The notes under the pieces: generated by a model | Told to the model about the DNA's origin: nothing | What the model saw: only the letters and a program-made list of their open reading frames with translations | Databases searched by the model: none | Program-made: the position numbers and the translations under genes | In this document: one piece after another, positions 1 through 13,600 of the stretch | Numbering within the stretch: the first letter of the stretch is position 1 | Layout of the letters: every line of letters begins with the position of its first letter | Assembly: GCF_008831285.2 (NCBI RefSeq) | Contig: NC_045139.1 | Span: 34,073,706 to 34,137,705 of the forward strand | Reading direction: 5' to 3' | Origin: Nymphaea colorata | Lineage: Eukaryota > Streptophyta > Magnoliopsida > Nymphaeales > Nymphaeaceae | DNA: 64,000 nt

Positions 1-222
1 GCTTCAACCTCTTTCCAACATTAGGATGTTCAAGAAACACTTGAGATGTCCATATATTTGAAATCAAAGGGGCACCAAGTGTCATATTATGTTATATTTT
101 CAAATACAATGAAAGATGATAAATGCTTGAAAATATCTGTAAGCAATTAAATTATTCCGTAAAGTGAAAATTTTGATTGGAAGGAGAAGGAGGAGAAGAA
201 GAAGAAGAGGTGGAATTAGAAC

Positions 223-315
223 CTTCAGGTTTTCTGCAATTGCTCCCAACACGAACGAAATGCAGCCAAATAGTGCAAGAAAGAGAGCAATCTTTGCAGT
301 TTGACTGAAACCCAT
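223..315 (-). CDS. DUF1218-like small membrane protein, first exon only (partial)
   Basis: The exon runs from an ATG at 315 down to 223 (31 codons) and ends at a possible GT donor (AAG|GTTCTA). It encodes a short N-terminus with one hydrophobic helix followed by AENLK. A start of the type 'FGxxSFxLGxxAENKK' followed by an intron is what I recall for plant DUF1218 proteins, four-helix membrane proteins that include regulators of wall lignin. The rest of the gene would lie beyond the left edge of the window, since no further exon is recognisable in 1-222. The call rests on one short exon, so a chance hydrophobic ORF remains possible. Confidence 0.42.
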
Positions 316-566
316 TGTGCCTGGTTGGTTTAACGTGACCAACTCACCCTTGAAGAAAAGGAAAAGGCAAAAAATGTTATTAGCATATCTTTTTTTAGTA
401 TAAAAAAAGAAAAGAGATAGAAACTTAGCTAAAAGTAAGAATATCATTGATCATGTTGATGGATATCAATCAACAGCTAGGAATTCTGTTGTCCTTTAAC
501 TTCGCTCTGATACCAATCAGCGATTAGGAGGATCTCTCAAACAATTCGGTAACAACTTGTACCTAA

Positions 567-986
567 GGGGCCGTTTGATGGCCTGGAATTTTGATTTTGG
601 AATCAAAATTCCATAACCAAAATTCCACCTCAAACTGCAATGGAAATGAAAATGCCAATTCTTGTTTCCCTTTGTATTTGATGTTGAGGAATTTCGATTC
701 CAGAATTGAAAATGGCTTGTTTGATGAAAGGAGATTTAAAATTTACAGAATTCATGAATCGAAACGTTCATGACTTGTGTCCCAAAGAGAGATAAAAAAA
801 AATTCTAGAATACTGGAACTGTAATTCCAACCCCTAGACTTAGGATCATAATTCTGGAATTTTGATTTCGGAATGAATGCATGGTTACAAAATCAAAATT
901 CTTTGTTTGATAATGCAATTCCTACACTCATCAATAATTATAATTTTAATTCTAGAATTCCATAATTCTAGCTGCATCAAAGCCCG
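567..986. mobile_element. Tourist-like MITE (PIF/Harbinger type)
   Basis: The left end reads GGGGCCGTTTGATGG. The reverse complement of the right end reads CGGGCTTTGATGCAG, giving imperfect terminal inverted repeats of about 30 bp. TAA lies directly outside both ends (564-566 and 987-989), which is the 3-bp target duplication typical of PIF/Harbinger elements. The inside is AT-rich with many AATTC/GAATT palindromes and has no coding capacity. Confidence 0.55.
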
Positions 987-989
987 TAA

Positions 990-2486
<1,497 letters not shown>

Positions 2487-2835
2487 CTTAACACCGGCTC
2501 CAAGGGATGTAGTGCAACGAGGAGGCAAGGCCATCCATTCAAAATGGAGTCTGCTATGAAACCCATGACTGCTGTCACTACTCTTGTAGACCACAAAGGT
2601 CCCAATGCAAGCTCTTTGAACCCCAGGCACAATGAGCATAGGAAAGAGGAGGCTATGGCTTCTCTTCTCTCTTCTATATGATGAAAAAAAAAACCGCTCA
2701 TCCGGACAAAATATATAAAGAAGGAGAAGTTCAACACTGATATAAAACAAAACGAAAGATGAGGTATTTGATTATACAAGAGAACGACAAGCAATATGCA
2801 AAATTTGTTCTATTTGTCAATTGTCATTTGACATT

Positions 2836-2873
<38 letters not shown>

Positions 2874-3370
2874 GAATTTACCCTCTTCTTCCTGTTGCAG
2901 AGGCAAGTGGTAACGCCACGACCAGACCGTGGAGAAGGCGTCGAGGAAACTGGAATATTATATAAAAACAATTAGCCAACTAGCACTCTGATATAGAGCG
3001 AGCATTCGGAGAGTCGGGACTGAGTTTGTTGAGGATCTTGTCACTTTTTGCTTTCCATTTTCTTAAATTAGACGGACGGTTTTCATATTGGTCCATGCCC
3101 CTCTGAATTTGGACACACCGTCAGCGGGTCCAGGCAGCGAGCCAAAAAAAATTGGTTGGTTGGATGGGCACTGATTTGGAAATACTCAGAGCACCTATAT
3201 ATATATATATATATTAAGTATAAATATTTTATCTAGGGTGCATCATTCGTTCGAAAATTGAAACTTAAACGTGTATCCTATCAGGATCATTTCATAATAT
3301 TATGATCACACAAGATATCCAAGGTAATGGGGATGTTGGCATTGAAGTTTTTTATACATTAAAGGGGAAA

Positions 3371-4090
3371 TAACTCTAAATTTAGGATCTAGGTATATGG
3401 TCTGAACCTTGAACTCGCTAACATTAGGACCATGCAACGCTATTTTAATTGGAATCTCATGAGATTTCCATTTAAGATAGGACACTCTCCCAGCGAAGGC
3501 AAATATTCGGATTCAAGGATTAGGCAGATTAAAAGAAAAAAAAAAATCCTAAATTTGAAATGATATCTAGGATATATATCTGAACCTTAAATTTGCGTCA
3601 CATTAAGACCATGTAACGTGCCTGAACATCAGACCAGCACAATATTTCCCAGCCAATGCATGGGCGAAGAGGTACCCATCACCCGGATGAGAGGCCAAAG
3701 CCTATCTCTACTCCCCCTAAGGTCCAGGGATGTAATAGAGTTTACGCAACCTTACGGTCAACTAGAATGTTGCGCTTGCTACCATTACTATTTGTAGTTC
3801 AGGAAAATAACACCTACACTGCTACAGATGACACACAATTAACATGCCCGCTAGCCTGACCTGATCAGTCATGCTGTGCCCCTTTGAGCCAGATATTGAG
3901 ATTCCATGTTTATAAATTAACTCTGAATTTGGAATATGTCAGCAACGAATGCAGGTATATTGAGGATATATTATCTGAACCTTAAACCTGTGTCACATCA
4001 AGACCATGTAACGCTATTATAGTCCAAACTGCGGACCAGCACAATATTAAGATCATATCCCAGCTAATGCAGATATTCGTAGTCATTTTA
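3371..4090. repeat. Three degenerate copies of a short direct repeat
   Basis: Three blocks, at about 3390-3443, 3570-3619 and 3960-4018, share the order 'TCTGAACCTT...ACATNAGGACCATGNAACG'. Copies two and three also share a downstream part (GACCAGCACAATAT) and 'CCAGC-AATGCA'. The unit spacing is irregular (about 180 and 390 bp), so this is a decayed duplicated element rather than a clean tandem array. I recognise no coding potential or family. Confidence 0.6.
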
Positions 4091-4149
4091 TAAATTAAAA
4101 AAAAAATCAACTTTTCATTTTTCCAGAAACCATTGCAATGGTATGTTAT

Positions 4150-4645
4150 TAGGCTTACACAGGAATTTCATCACATCCAAGTCGAATTCTTGCGTCCTGC
4201 TTTTCTAAATCATAGTGTCCCATGAGGCAGTTAGAGCAGCTGGAACCATAGGTATTTTGACATATAAATAGGTGCATTGCAAAAGCGTCATAAAGCAGTA
4301 AACTAATCGAGAGAACAGTAAGTAACCTTTTCTGGCATTCAAAATTCTGGTTAAGAGTTTGGTAGAGTTATGCAAACTACAAAAGAATCAAAATCTTTAC
4401 CCTATCAACCATTCTGATGATCTGCACAGAACTGCTATTTTGACAACCGAAATTCCGTGATTAGAGAATGCAGTGTTGTACATTCTTTAAACATAGATCA
4501 ATACCTTTTACAACCAATAGATGACCAAGGTTGACAGATTCCTTTCCTAAGGACATGAAGAGATACAGGCTGCACAACGTTTCAAGCCAGGCTTCACCAT
4601 TGATCATCATCACAAGCTTAAGCTGTGCCTTGCTCAAAATTGACC
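4150..4645 (-). other. Probable 3' UTR of the At5g58100-like gene
   Basis: This is the sequence directly downstream (minus sense) of the TGA at 4648-4646. It has no further coding similarity. The true poly(A) site cannot be fixed by eye. Confidence 0.4.
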
Positions 4646-7600
4646 TCAGTTGATCTTTGCCTTGGGCTTCCTTGGTCTAAGGACAAACCACAGCACCGCA
4701 AGAACAACCAAAAATGCAGGAACTGTGGATGCATCAACTTCAACATGCACATTTCGTTGCTTCGTGCAGTGGATTGGATGCAACGCTGCAATAGTAGCAT
4801 TTGCTGCTTCCATAAACCTGCAAAAAGAATCAGTTCAACAGTGCGATATTGGTGATGAAGCACAAAAAAGAAAGGTATGAAACCTTAAATTCACGAAGCT
4901 TCCAAATGGGAAAATATTAGTTCAATGTAGCTTTAATCATGTAAAACCACGACGCTTTCTCCTTCGAAAAAGGGAAAAGAGAACAGCAATCACGTACGTC
5001 TCCATTGTAACAATTATATAGTCAAATGATTATAATATCTGAATTAAGGCAACCACACAATACATCAAGTAGGATAAATGCAAGGACCAGTACCCAGTTG
5101 AATTTATTGTATAACATTCATCCCAGGATAAGCTAAAATTAAAACACAATTGAAGCCCACTCTAAGACAGACTAAAGAATGAAATTTTTTGTTCTGTATT
5201 TATGCAATTCCCAACCAGGATCTTTCTCTCTCAGATTATAATCAACCCAAGTTACTAGCCGGATCAAATGATATTATTATCATTATAATCGGCAACCCAA
5301 AATGGGATTCTGCTGACGCTCTTCAGAGATACCGAACTGACAATTAAATGCCAAACACTATATTGCTTAGTCAAAGTTGTAAACAATTTCATACGTCTAT
5401 GGAACTGACTAAGGTCATCAAGTAGGTGGGTGAAAATAAATCAAAAGAAGGCTGATCCAACCTCAATCCAAAGTGGTACAAGTGTCCAAAGCCAATTTTG
5501 TTCTGATTAATTACTTGAATTGGATCCTTAAATATGCGACATCTCTGGGTCAGAAAAAAAAAAGTGAAAGGAAACATAACTTTGCACCCACACCGGACTT
5601 TGAGCCAATGCAGTCTAAGTATGAACTACAATCCAATTCTGCAAATCACATATGAGTCCAGATATACATATTTTATTTTCAGTGATCTGAATATAAAGAC
5701 AATGGATTAGATCTAGAAAGGATACCAATAACACTGATCAATTTGCAAGCCTGATAAAACCAATAGGAGCTGGGTATCTCCTTGAGTAACATCAGTATGA
5801 CCCCACCAGGTTTTTCAGCAGTTATACTTGCAAGAGATAATAAACATATAAAAGGTGGCACATTGTTAACTATTGAACAGGCAGAAATAAGAAAACCACA
5901 TCCCGGACCATATGGAAAGAAAAAAACCATGTCTTAAACCACAAGGCCCGGAAGCTCCACCTTCTAGTTTTAGTATAAATATGGAAAGCAAGAACAAATT
6001 TCTCACCCTCTAGATGCACCCTCGAGCAGGGACAGGAGATTCACTGCATCCCGATACCGCAAATCACCAGTAGCAGTTGCAATCTGCAGTAGAATATCAA
6101 TGTCAGATCAAAGAAGATTTAAGCCACAAAAAGAACTGTGAAAGTCTTATAGTAGACTTACTCGTCTCCAAAAGCTAATGACAGAGTTATACTTGTATAC
6201 CAAGTTCTGCTCCTGTGATTTGAAGAGCTTAAAGGATTGGGCAGCTGACTTTGTTAAAGAATAACTATATGAGAGAGAAGGTTTCACAAGGTGGATGACA
6301 AAGTCTGCCTTTTTATTAACAGAGCCCCACATGCACTAATTTGGCAACAGATATAGCACATTTTTCTCATTTTAATTAACACAATCAAATTGTAATTTTT
6401 AGAAAAATGCACTAACTTCCTTTTACATGTTCCGTAACTATATAAGAGAGAAGGTTTCACAAGGTGGATGACGAAGTCTGCCTTTTTACTAACAGAGCCC
6501 CACATCAGTACTTTGGCAACACATATAGCACATTTTTCTCATTTTAATTAACATAATCAGATTGTAATTTTTAGAAAAATGCACTAACTTCCTTTTGCAC
6601 GTTCGGCTAACTTAAGAGAGAAAAGATTAAGACACAAAAGAAAGTCCTGTTTTATCCTGTTGTCAGGATATTTTGCGACCACATTCACATGGAAAAGAAC
6701 ATCTGAAGTGATACATCCTAAAACTAAAATCCAAGGACTCTGAGGTAGACATCTTGTCCACTAATTAGGACTACAGGCTTAGCCAAAAATATAAGAAACA
6801 ATCATCAAAAGTAATATCAGAAAAAATAAAAGGAAAACAAAGCCAGCAGGCACTACTTTGCTCAAACAGGAACCACCAACAAAAAAGACATGCTATTCCA
6901 CTCGTTCTACACCACACTCTACAGATTGAACGCAGCAAGCAAGAAATATGCACATTTCTAGTTAACTGTCTTGTTATTGGGAATGGCGCAATGCCTACAG
7001 GTCTGGTTTGCAATGTACGGAAGGATACTTGTCCTCTCCATGATAAGGAGACGGATGGCTGAGTTAATTAGCTGCAGTGACTCATCCAAAGCAGTCACAA
7101 TATAGCTCCTAGCAATTGTATCTGATTGGAAATGTGAAGCAAGCCAGCCTTGAGAAGTAATTGAATAAGGATTGCATCCAACAGACCATATCCAATCCTA
7201 CACAAGAATGCAAAAAAGGGTCACAATAGCTAGCTGCTTAAGTGGTAGCAAGATAATTAACTCTCATTACCTACAACCATAATATCGGTGAGAACTGGAA
7301 TAAAGAGAATATTTCACCTCAATCGCACTTTCATGAGCATGGCTGTAAACCAGGTGGAGAGGAAGCAATCCAGCTAGATGTTCAGCAGTGGCAGCTAAAG
7401 CCGCTTTAATAGGCAGTCTGTGAAGGATAAAAATGGTAAACTTCTTATATAAAAAAAGGGAGTTTTTTTTTTTCCTTTATTATAATGATAAGACTCCAAC
7501 CTTAAATCCCATAAAAGAGATTGTCCATTACACTGAAGATGGCTCTCCCAAGATGCAGAACTTGACTGTACAACTATGACCATGTCAGAAAGTGCCTTTG

Positions 7601-10600
7601 CCAGATAGTGCTTGTCCACTAACAGTGGATCGTTGTGTATAAACCAGAATATAGGAACTTCAATAGTAGTTTTGCTATAGGGATGTTTCTCTGCATACAT
7701 GGAGGCATTAGCAATGTCAGTCAAGGAATGAATGATTGGGGCATTTATGAGGATAAATTATGTTATTGAGGGAACCACCAAATGTGCCATGTCCATTTAA
7801 ACTCCTCAACTGATGCTGAAGAATTGAGGAGTCAAGATAGGATCGAACTGTTGATCTGTAGGTTCCATTCACAAGCAACAATGGGACAGCAGCTGCACGT
7901 CGTGCAACAGAGAAAGCCATTGCTAAAGCAGGATCATCTGAGAGAGTCAACCTGTAATTTACAGAACAGTTACAATTGTACAAGTGATTGTAGCGTAATT
8001 CATTCTCCATCTTAACAGTGAAATTTGAAGGATCTGTTAGAATGTATGTATCCCATATGTATACATATATACATTTATATATATCACATATATTAGTCAT
8101 CTAATATATGCTTTATATATATATATATATTTTATATTTTGGGTACTTAGGACACCTATGTAATTTTCACTTTCTTTATGTATTTTTTCTTTATGTATTA
8201 TTTTCTGTTTTCCCCTTTTATCCCTCTCCTTTTTCTATTTTTCATAGAGGGAGACTAGTCCCAACGGCTAGATTTCTAGCCGATGGGACTGCCTCCTCCT
8301 TCTTCTCTTTGGCCCTCTCCTCTATAAATAGGGCAGCTCTCCCATTGTTTTAGGCATGGCTTTTTAGCCTACTTCTTGTATCTCTTCGTGTGATTAATTT
8401 AAGTTCTTCTTCACCTCTTGTTTGAGGGTTTGTAAGATTGACTTGTTGGTGAAAGCTTCAAGGCTGATATTACTTGAAGAGGTTGTTTCTTTGGGCCTGA
8501 TTTACAGGATCCACATGTCAAACAAAACATGTAAACCACATCTCAACATGTATACAGACTTTAGGATACAGTCTAATATAAAACCAGCACTTTAAACCAG
8601 CATTTGATGTAAAACCAACTGGCTTGGGCTCAGATTTCTCAACACTCAAATCAATGGGCCAAAATCAGGGTCCACTGACACCTGGCTGAGCAATTGTCAA
8701 TCAGTTCCTGGACAACACTTTTCGAATGGATAGACTTGTGAGTGTTGATTGACAGTTTGCTTATGTGAACATAATATAATGCAACTAGTATTCAAAGGGA
8801 AACTCTTTAACCTGCGAGTTGTAAATGTACCAGAAAATGAACCACATTGAACCCAATTAACTTACATAGGACTATTGCAACCTACTGAAATTAAAAGAAA
8901 AAAAAACCAACTACTCACATATGTGGACTAAACTGAGGAGCCTGAGAAGGCAATAACAAAGATGAGAGACCATCCATTATAGACCGAAGATCTACTGGCA
9001 GTTTCTCTATCCGTGATACCTTCTGCAAGAAAAATAAAAATGATCAAAGTGAGCTGCTTACGGACACGAATGGGTCCATGACCAAGAACAAAGTTATAGT
9101 GCAGAAAAATACCTCTTGAGTGATGAAATAAAGTTGAAAAGATATCTTCTCATAGTGATGATATGCTCCATCGGCAGTCGAAGGTGAGATAACATGTCTC
9201 ATGGAACCCCACAGGGTAGCACCAAGATGAGCAAGAAAAGTATCCCTTGCAACAGTGTAATTATGAAACTCCTGTAGTGCAGAAAAAGAATGTCAAGAAA
9301 AGAGTATGCGCTTAAAAATAATGCCGTAAATATAGCTGAAAGTAGAGAGAATAAAATATTGGCACTTAAAATTTTTAACCAATCATTGACATTTCATCTA
9401 TATGCACCATCAAGTAAACAAAGGAAGTGAATGGTTACCTCTGGTGTTTCGCTAAATAGATTCCAGTTCTCCATTCGTTTTAATGCTTCAATAGCCTTTT
9501 TCTTATGGCTCTCATCGTATTCCTCACCTTCAAAACCTCGCAGCTCATTTTTTAGGTCACGCATCCTCTCTTCAAGCTCTAAATTAATGTTCAATTTTTT
9601 CAGTAAGTCAGCAATCCACCTTGGTTGGATGAACCTCACTAAAAAATTCAATAGTCTTCCAAAGCAAATAAAAGTCAAATGAAAGACAGAAAATGAGATA
9701 AAAGTAGGGAGACAAACAAACAGCCGTTGATATCTAAAGAAAAAAAAAAAAGCAACAGATCAATTCACAAATTTAAAAGGTTAAACCCTTATCACATTGT
9801 CCCTAATGAAAGATGACCCCATTAATCTTCAGGCATCAAAGCAAAGGCATGGCTGCATAAGCTCTGATAACTGTTGTCTGTGTTGAGTAGACAGAAGAAA
9901 CAGAGTCCTCAAATGCCTTTAATATCTACCATGTGGCAGAGTACAACCCTCATCAAGCACCAACAAACTTCATTCTTTTCTTGCCTCTACCACTTCAGTT
10001 CTCCAAGAGAACTCATAGCATACTCAAAAAACCCAAACCAATCTAAAACCTATTAAAAACCATAGACATGCTAGAAAAAGGAGTTGCTTGAAATTATCAT
10101 GGCCTTCTAATAATTTTTTTACCATCTATGATGTTCATGGCCAGTTTCTCTCTACCACTTTTCTTTTCAAAAATTATGCTTTTTCATGATTTAAGGAATG
10201 TCCTTGACTTCGTAAATCTTTTCACTTCTATGAACAAACAGAAGCTAGGAATTCTCACATTTACAGAGTCAACATAACTTACATTAGTAAAGTTCACTTA
10301 AGCCAGATTGTAGTGGACAATTCCTGACCATGAAAAGACAGGTCAAAGCCAAATGGAAAATGTTCAAAAGTATAAAGGATATGTACACAACAAGAAAAGA
10401 AAAGTCAGCTGATCAGATCTCAAAAGATGTGCAATATAGGATGACTGGAAGAGTGATCTGTAATCAAGAACATCATCTAGAAATTATCACCCAATTGGAA
10501 GATGGATGAGCTATGAGAAATTTCAGCATTGATCTTCAGATACTTCTAATAGAAGTAGGTAAGCATGAGGAACTACGACTTTCAATCAAGCTTTTGAAAA

Positions 10601-13600
10601 GAAAAAATGGATGAAGCAATGAATGAAGAGATAAGAGCAATATACAAGTGTTAAACTTGGGAGATGGCTCCAAACTTAAGGATAAGAATGTCGTTTGTTC
10701 AAACTTCAAAGTGGGTTTACAAGGTAAAATATAAACCTACTTGGTCCATAAAAAGATATAAAGTGAGGCATGTTGGAAAAGGCTATAAGTTATACACAAG
10801 AACATAAAGATGATCAAAAACATTCAGCCTAGCTATTAAGTTGTGTATTTGAGTTATTTTGTAACTTCTTGTTGATCATGATTGGCCTTCAAATCACTTA
10901 GACATGAAGAACGCTCTCCTATGTGGCGGGATAATCAAAATCCAGTAGGATCAAATGGTAGTTGACAAGTGAAAACATGTAGCCTACTAGCCTTAGAACA
11001 TTATTCATAAAGTAATCAAACAAAAAAATGCTCAAAAATCTGACCTATATTCAATCTATCTTCAAGTTTTCATGACAGTGAAAATCATCTGGGATGAGTA
11101 CTTAACATTTATCTAGAAAATGATAACTTATCTGGTAAATCATTATGTCAAGTCACTAGACTGTCTAGCAACAATGGTAATTTTATAGATTTTTACAGTA
11201 AGTCTATTAAAATGATAATCCCAAAACAGCTCCAGTTATTGCTTACTTCTTTAAAACTCAGATGACAACTTCGGCTGAAAGTCTCCTGACTTTAAATCAT
11301 AGTCACAGAAAAAGCTCTCACGTTTTAACCAAACAAGGTTTCCTCGGGTATAATATGGCGAACTTGAAAAGAAGGGGAAAATACGGTAAATTTAAAAAAA
11401 AAATTAAAAAAATCCTAAAAAATAGGAAAAAAACAAAATAAGTGAGAAACTAACAACACAAAGATCAAAAAATAAGTCAAATAAAAACTAGAAAATAACA
11501 AGCAGTCTGGCATTAAAAAACATGAAAAAGATGCCTAAAATGGAAAAAGGTGTTCTTTTCCGTGTTTGCTTTTTTTTTTTAACGGCTTTTTAAAAAAAAA
11601 AAAAACAACGGTTTTTTTATATTTAAACGCGACTTATTTATTGCATTTTACATAAATTTTTTTTCTTCAAAAAAATGCATTTTTTGTGACTATGATTTAA
11701 ATATATTTTCTCAAAAAAGGAAAATAAAATGAACTTGGAAATGATTGAAACGTCTCATTCATGAATGCTTTCATACGATGGACATATTATTCATTGATCA
11801 TTTCTCTACACACCACACTGGATTTTTTATTTCCTATTACGCTTTATACAGAAAGTTTTGCTTTAAGTGTGGTAGTTATTTAAATATTTAAAAGTTAGGG
11901 TTCTCTTTTGTTCTTTTAATAATTTAGTTGTCCTTCTTTTGTAAATGTCACAGCCGTGCCCTAATCTCTCTTTTAGTAGAGATTAGAGCACGATACGAAA
12001 TGGATCATTCACTGCCTCTCTCTCTCTCTTTCTCTCTCTCTCGTTCTCCCCTTCCTCATTATGCAACATGGTATCAGAGCCTCGACTAAAACTGCTGGCG
12101 TGACCGACTCGTCTCAAGCTGCTGACGTCATCGTCTCAAGCTGCTTGCGTGATCTGGCGTGACCGACTCGCCTCAAGCTGCTTGCGTGATCGTTTCTTGC
12201 ATCTCAGGCTTTTGCTGGCGTAATCTCTAATTTATCTCATATTTCTTGCTGCGTGGAGGAGGACCTGATCTCGCCTATGTGGAAGGCGTGATCAAATCCT
12301 CACGCGGAGTGTGTGGATTTTTTTTTTATGTGTTGTTCATGGATACTGTTTAAAGCGTTGAAGAGAAGTTGATATGCTGTTTGTAGTTGTGATTTAAGGG
12401 ATGATCAGAAATTTTGGTAAATCAAAATAGATGCAGAATTTATCTACGCAAGATGTGGAATGTTAGTAGCAGCGGCAGACTTCGTTTATAAGGATTTTTC
12501 AGCACGTTTATCCCTGTCCTGTCTTGTGTGCTTTCAGCAGAATTTTTTTTCCGGCAAGGTGTCCCCTTTTTTTTTCTTGTTTTTCCTTGTTGTTTGGGGT
12601 TGTTGAAAGAAGCTTGTGCACGTTTCTTTGTCTTGTTCCTGAAGTCTGCGTGAAGTTGTCTTGGTCTTCTCATTCTTGTTGTGATTTATTATGGCTGAGA
12701 ACCAAACATCGGAGAGTGGTAATGATCATAAAGGAGGTGGAAATCCCTTCTCCTATGGATCTACAGTTAAATTAGATGGACACAACTATGAACTGTGGTC
12801 TAGATCTTTTATGTTGTCAGTAAAAGGACATCGAAAGAGACACATAATTGAAGAGGATGAGCCTATTAACAAGACAGGGAAGTACATAACCTGGGAAAAG
12901 GACGACAGCATGGTTATGTCTTGAATTATGAATAGTGTCCAACCTCAAATTGCTTCTACTATTACTTACTATACTACTGCGAAGGAGATGTGCGACTTCC
13001 TTAGACAGACATATTCTCAAGATAAGAATGTGAGTAAAATCCTTCGAGTTGAAGAAGAGTTGCACAACCTCTGACAGGGAAATCTAGATTTATCTCAATA
13101 CTTTGCCACAGTGAAAGCTACTTATGAACGTCTGAAATTTTTGCGCCCTCCGTGCAAATCGTGTTATAAGTCTCACTTTAAACCTACTATGGTTGCAAAG
13201 TTTTTTGTTGGTCTCTCTCCTGAGTATGCTGCTGCTAAGGATCAGATGCTCACTGGAAGTGAAATTTCTGAGCTCTCTGATCCAAACAGGGCAAGAGCAC
13301 CACTCACTCATCTATGGGCTCTGCACAGATTGCCACTCCTACAGTGGAGGACGCTTCGTCTAGTACAGTGCCAGAGACAGTTACAGTTAGCATTGACAGA
13401 GTTGAGTATGAGCAATTTTTAGCACACAAAGCCTCACAGGCTTCAGCTTCTACAGCGTTGACTGATCGAGCATTCTCAGCGGGTCCTTCTACTTCTGACT
13501 CAGGAACTTTGTGGATATTGATTCAGGAGCATCGAGACATTTCTGCAGTAGCCCTGGGTCTTTTACTACTCTACATAAATTTCCCCAGCCACGTCATGTC

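Noticed and set aside
5679-5930. Hydrophobic 83-codon minus-strand ORF as an extra exon of the large gene
   Set aside because: Exons 24 and 25 join in phase across it and family length is already met, so it is intronic.
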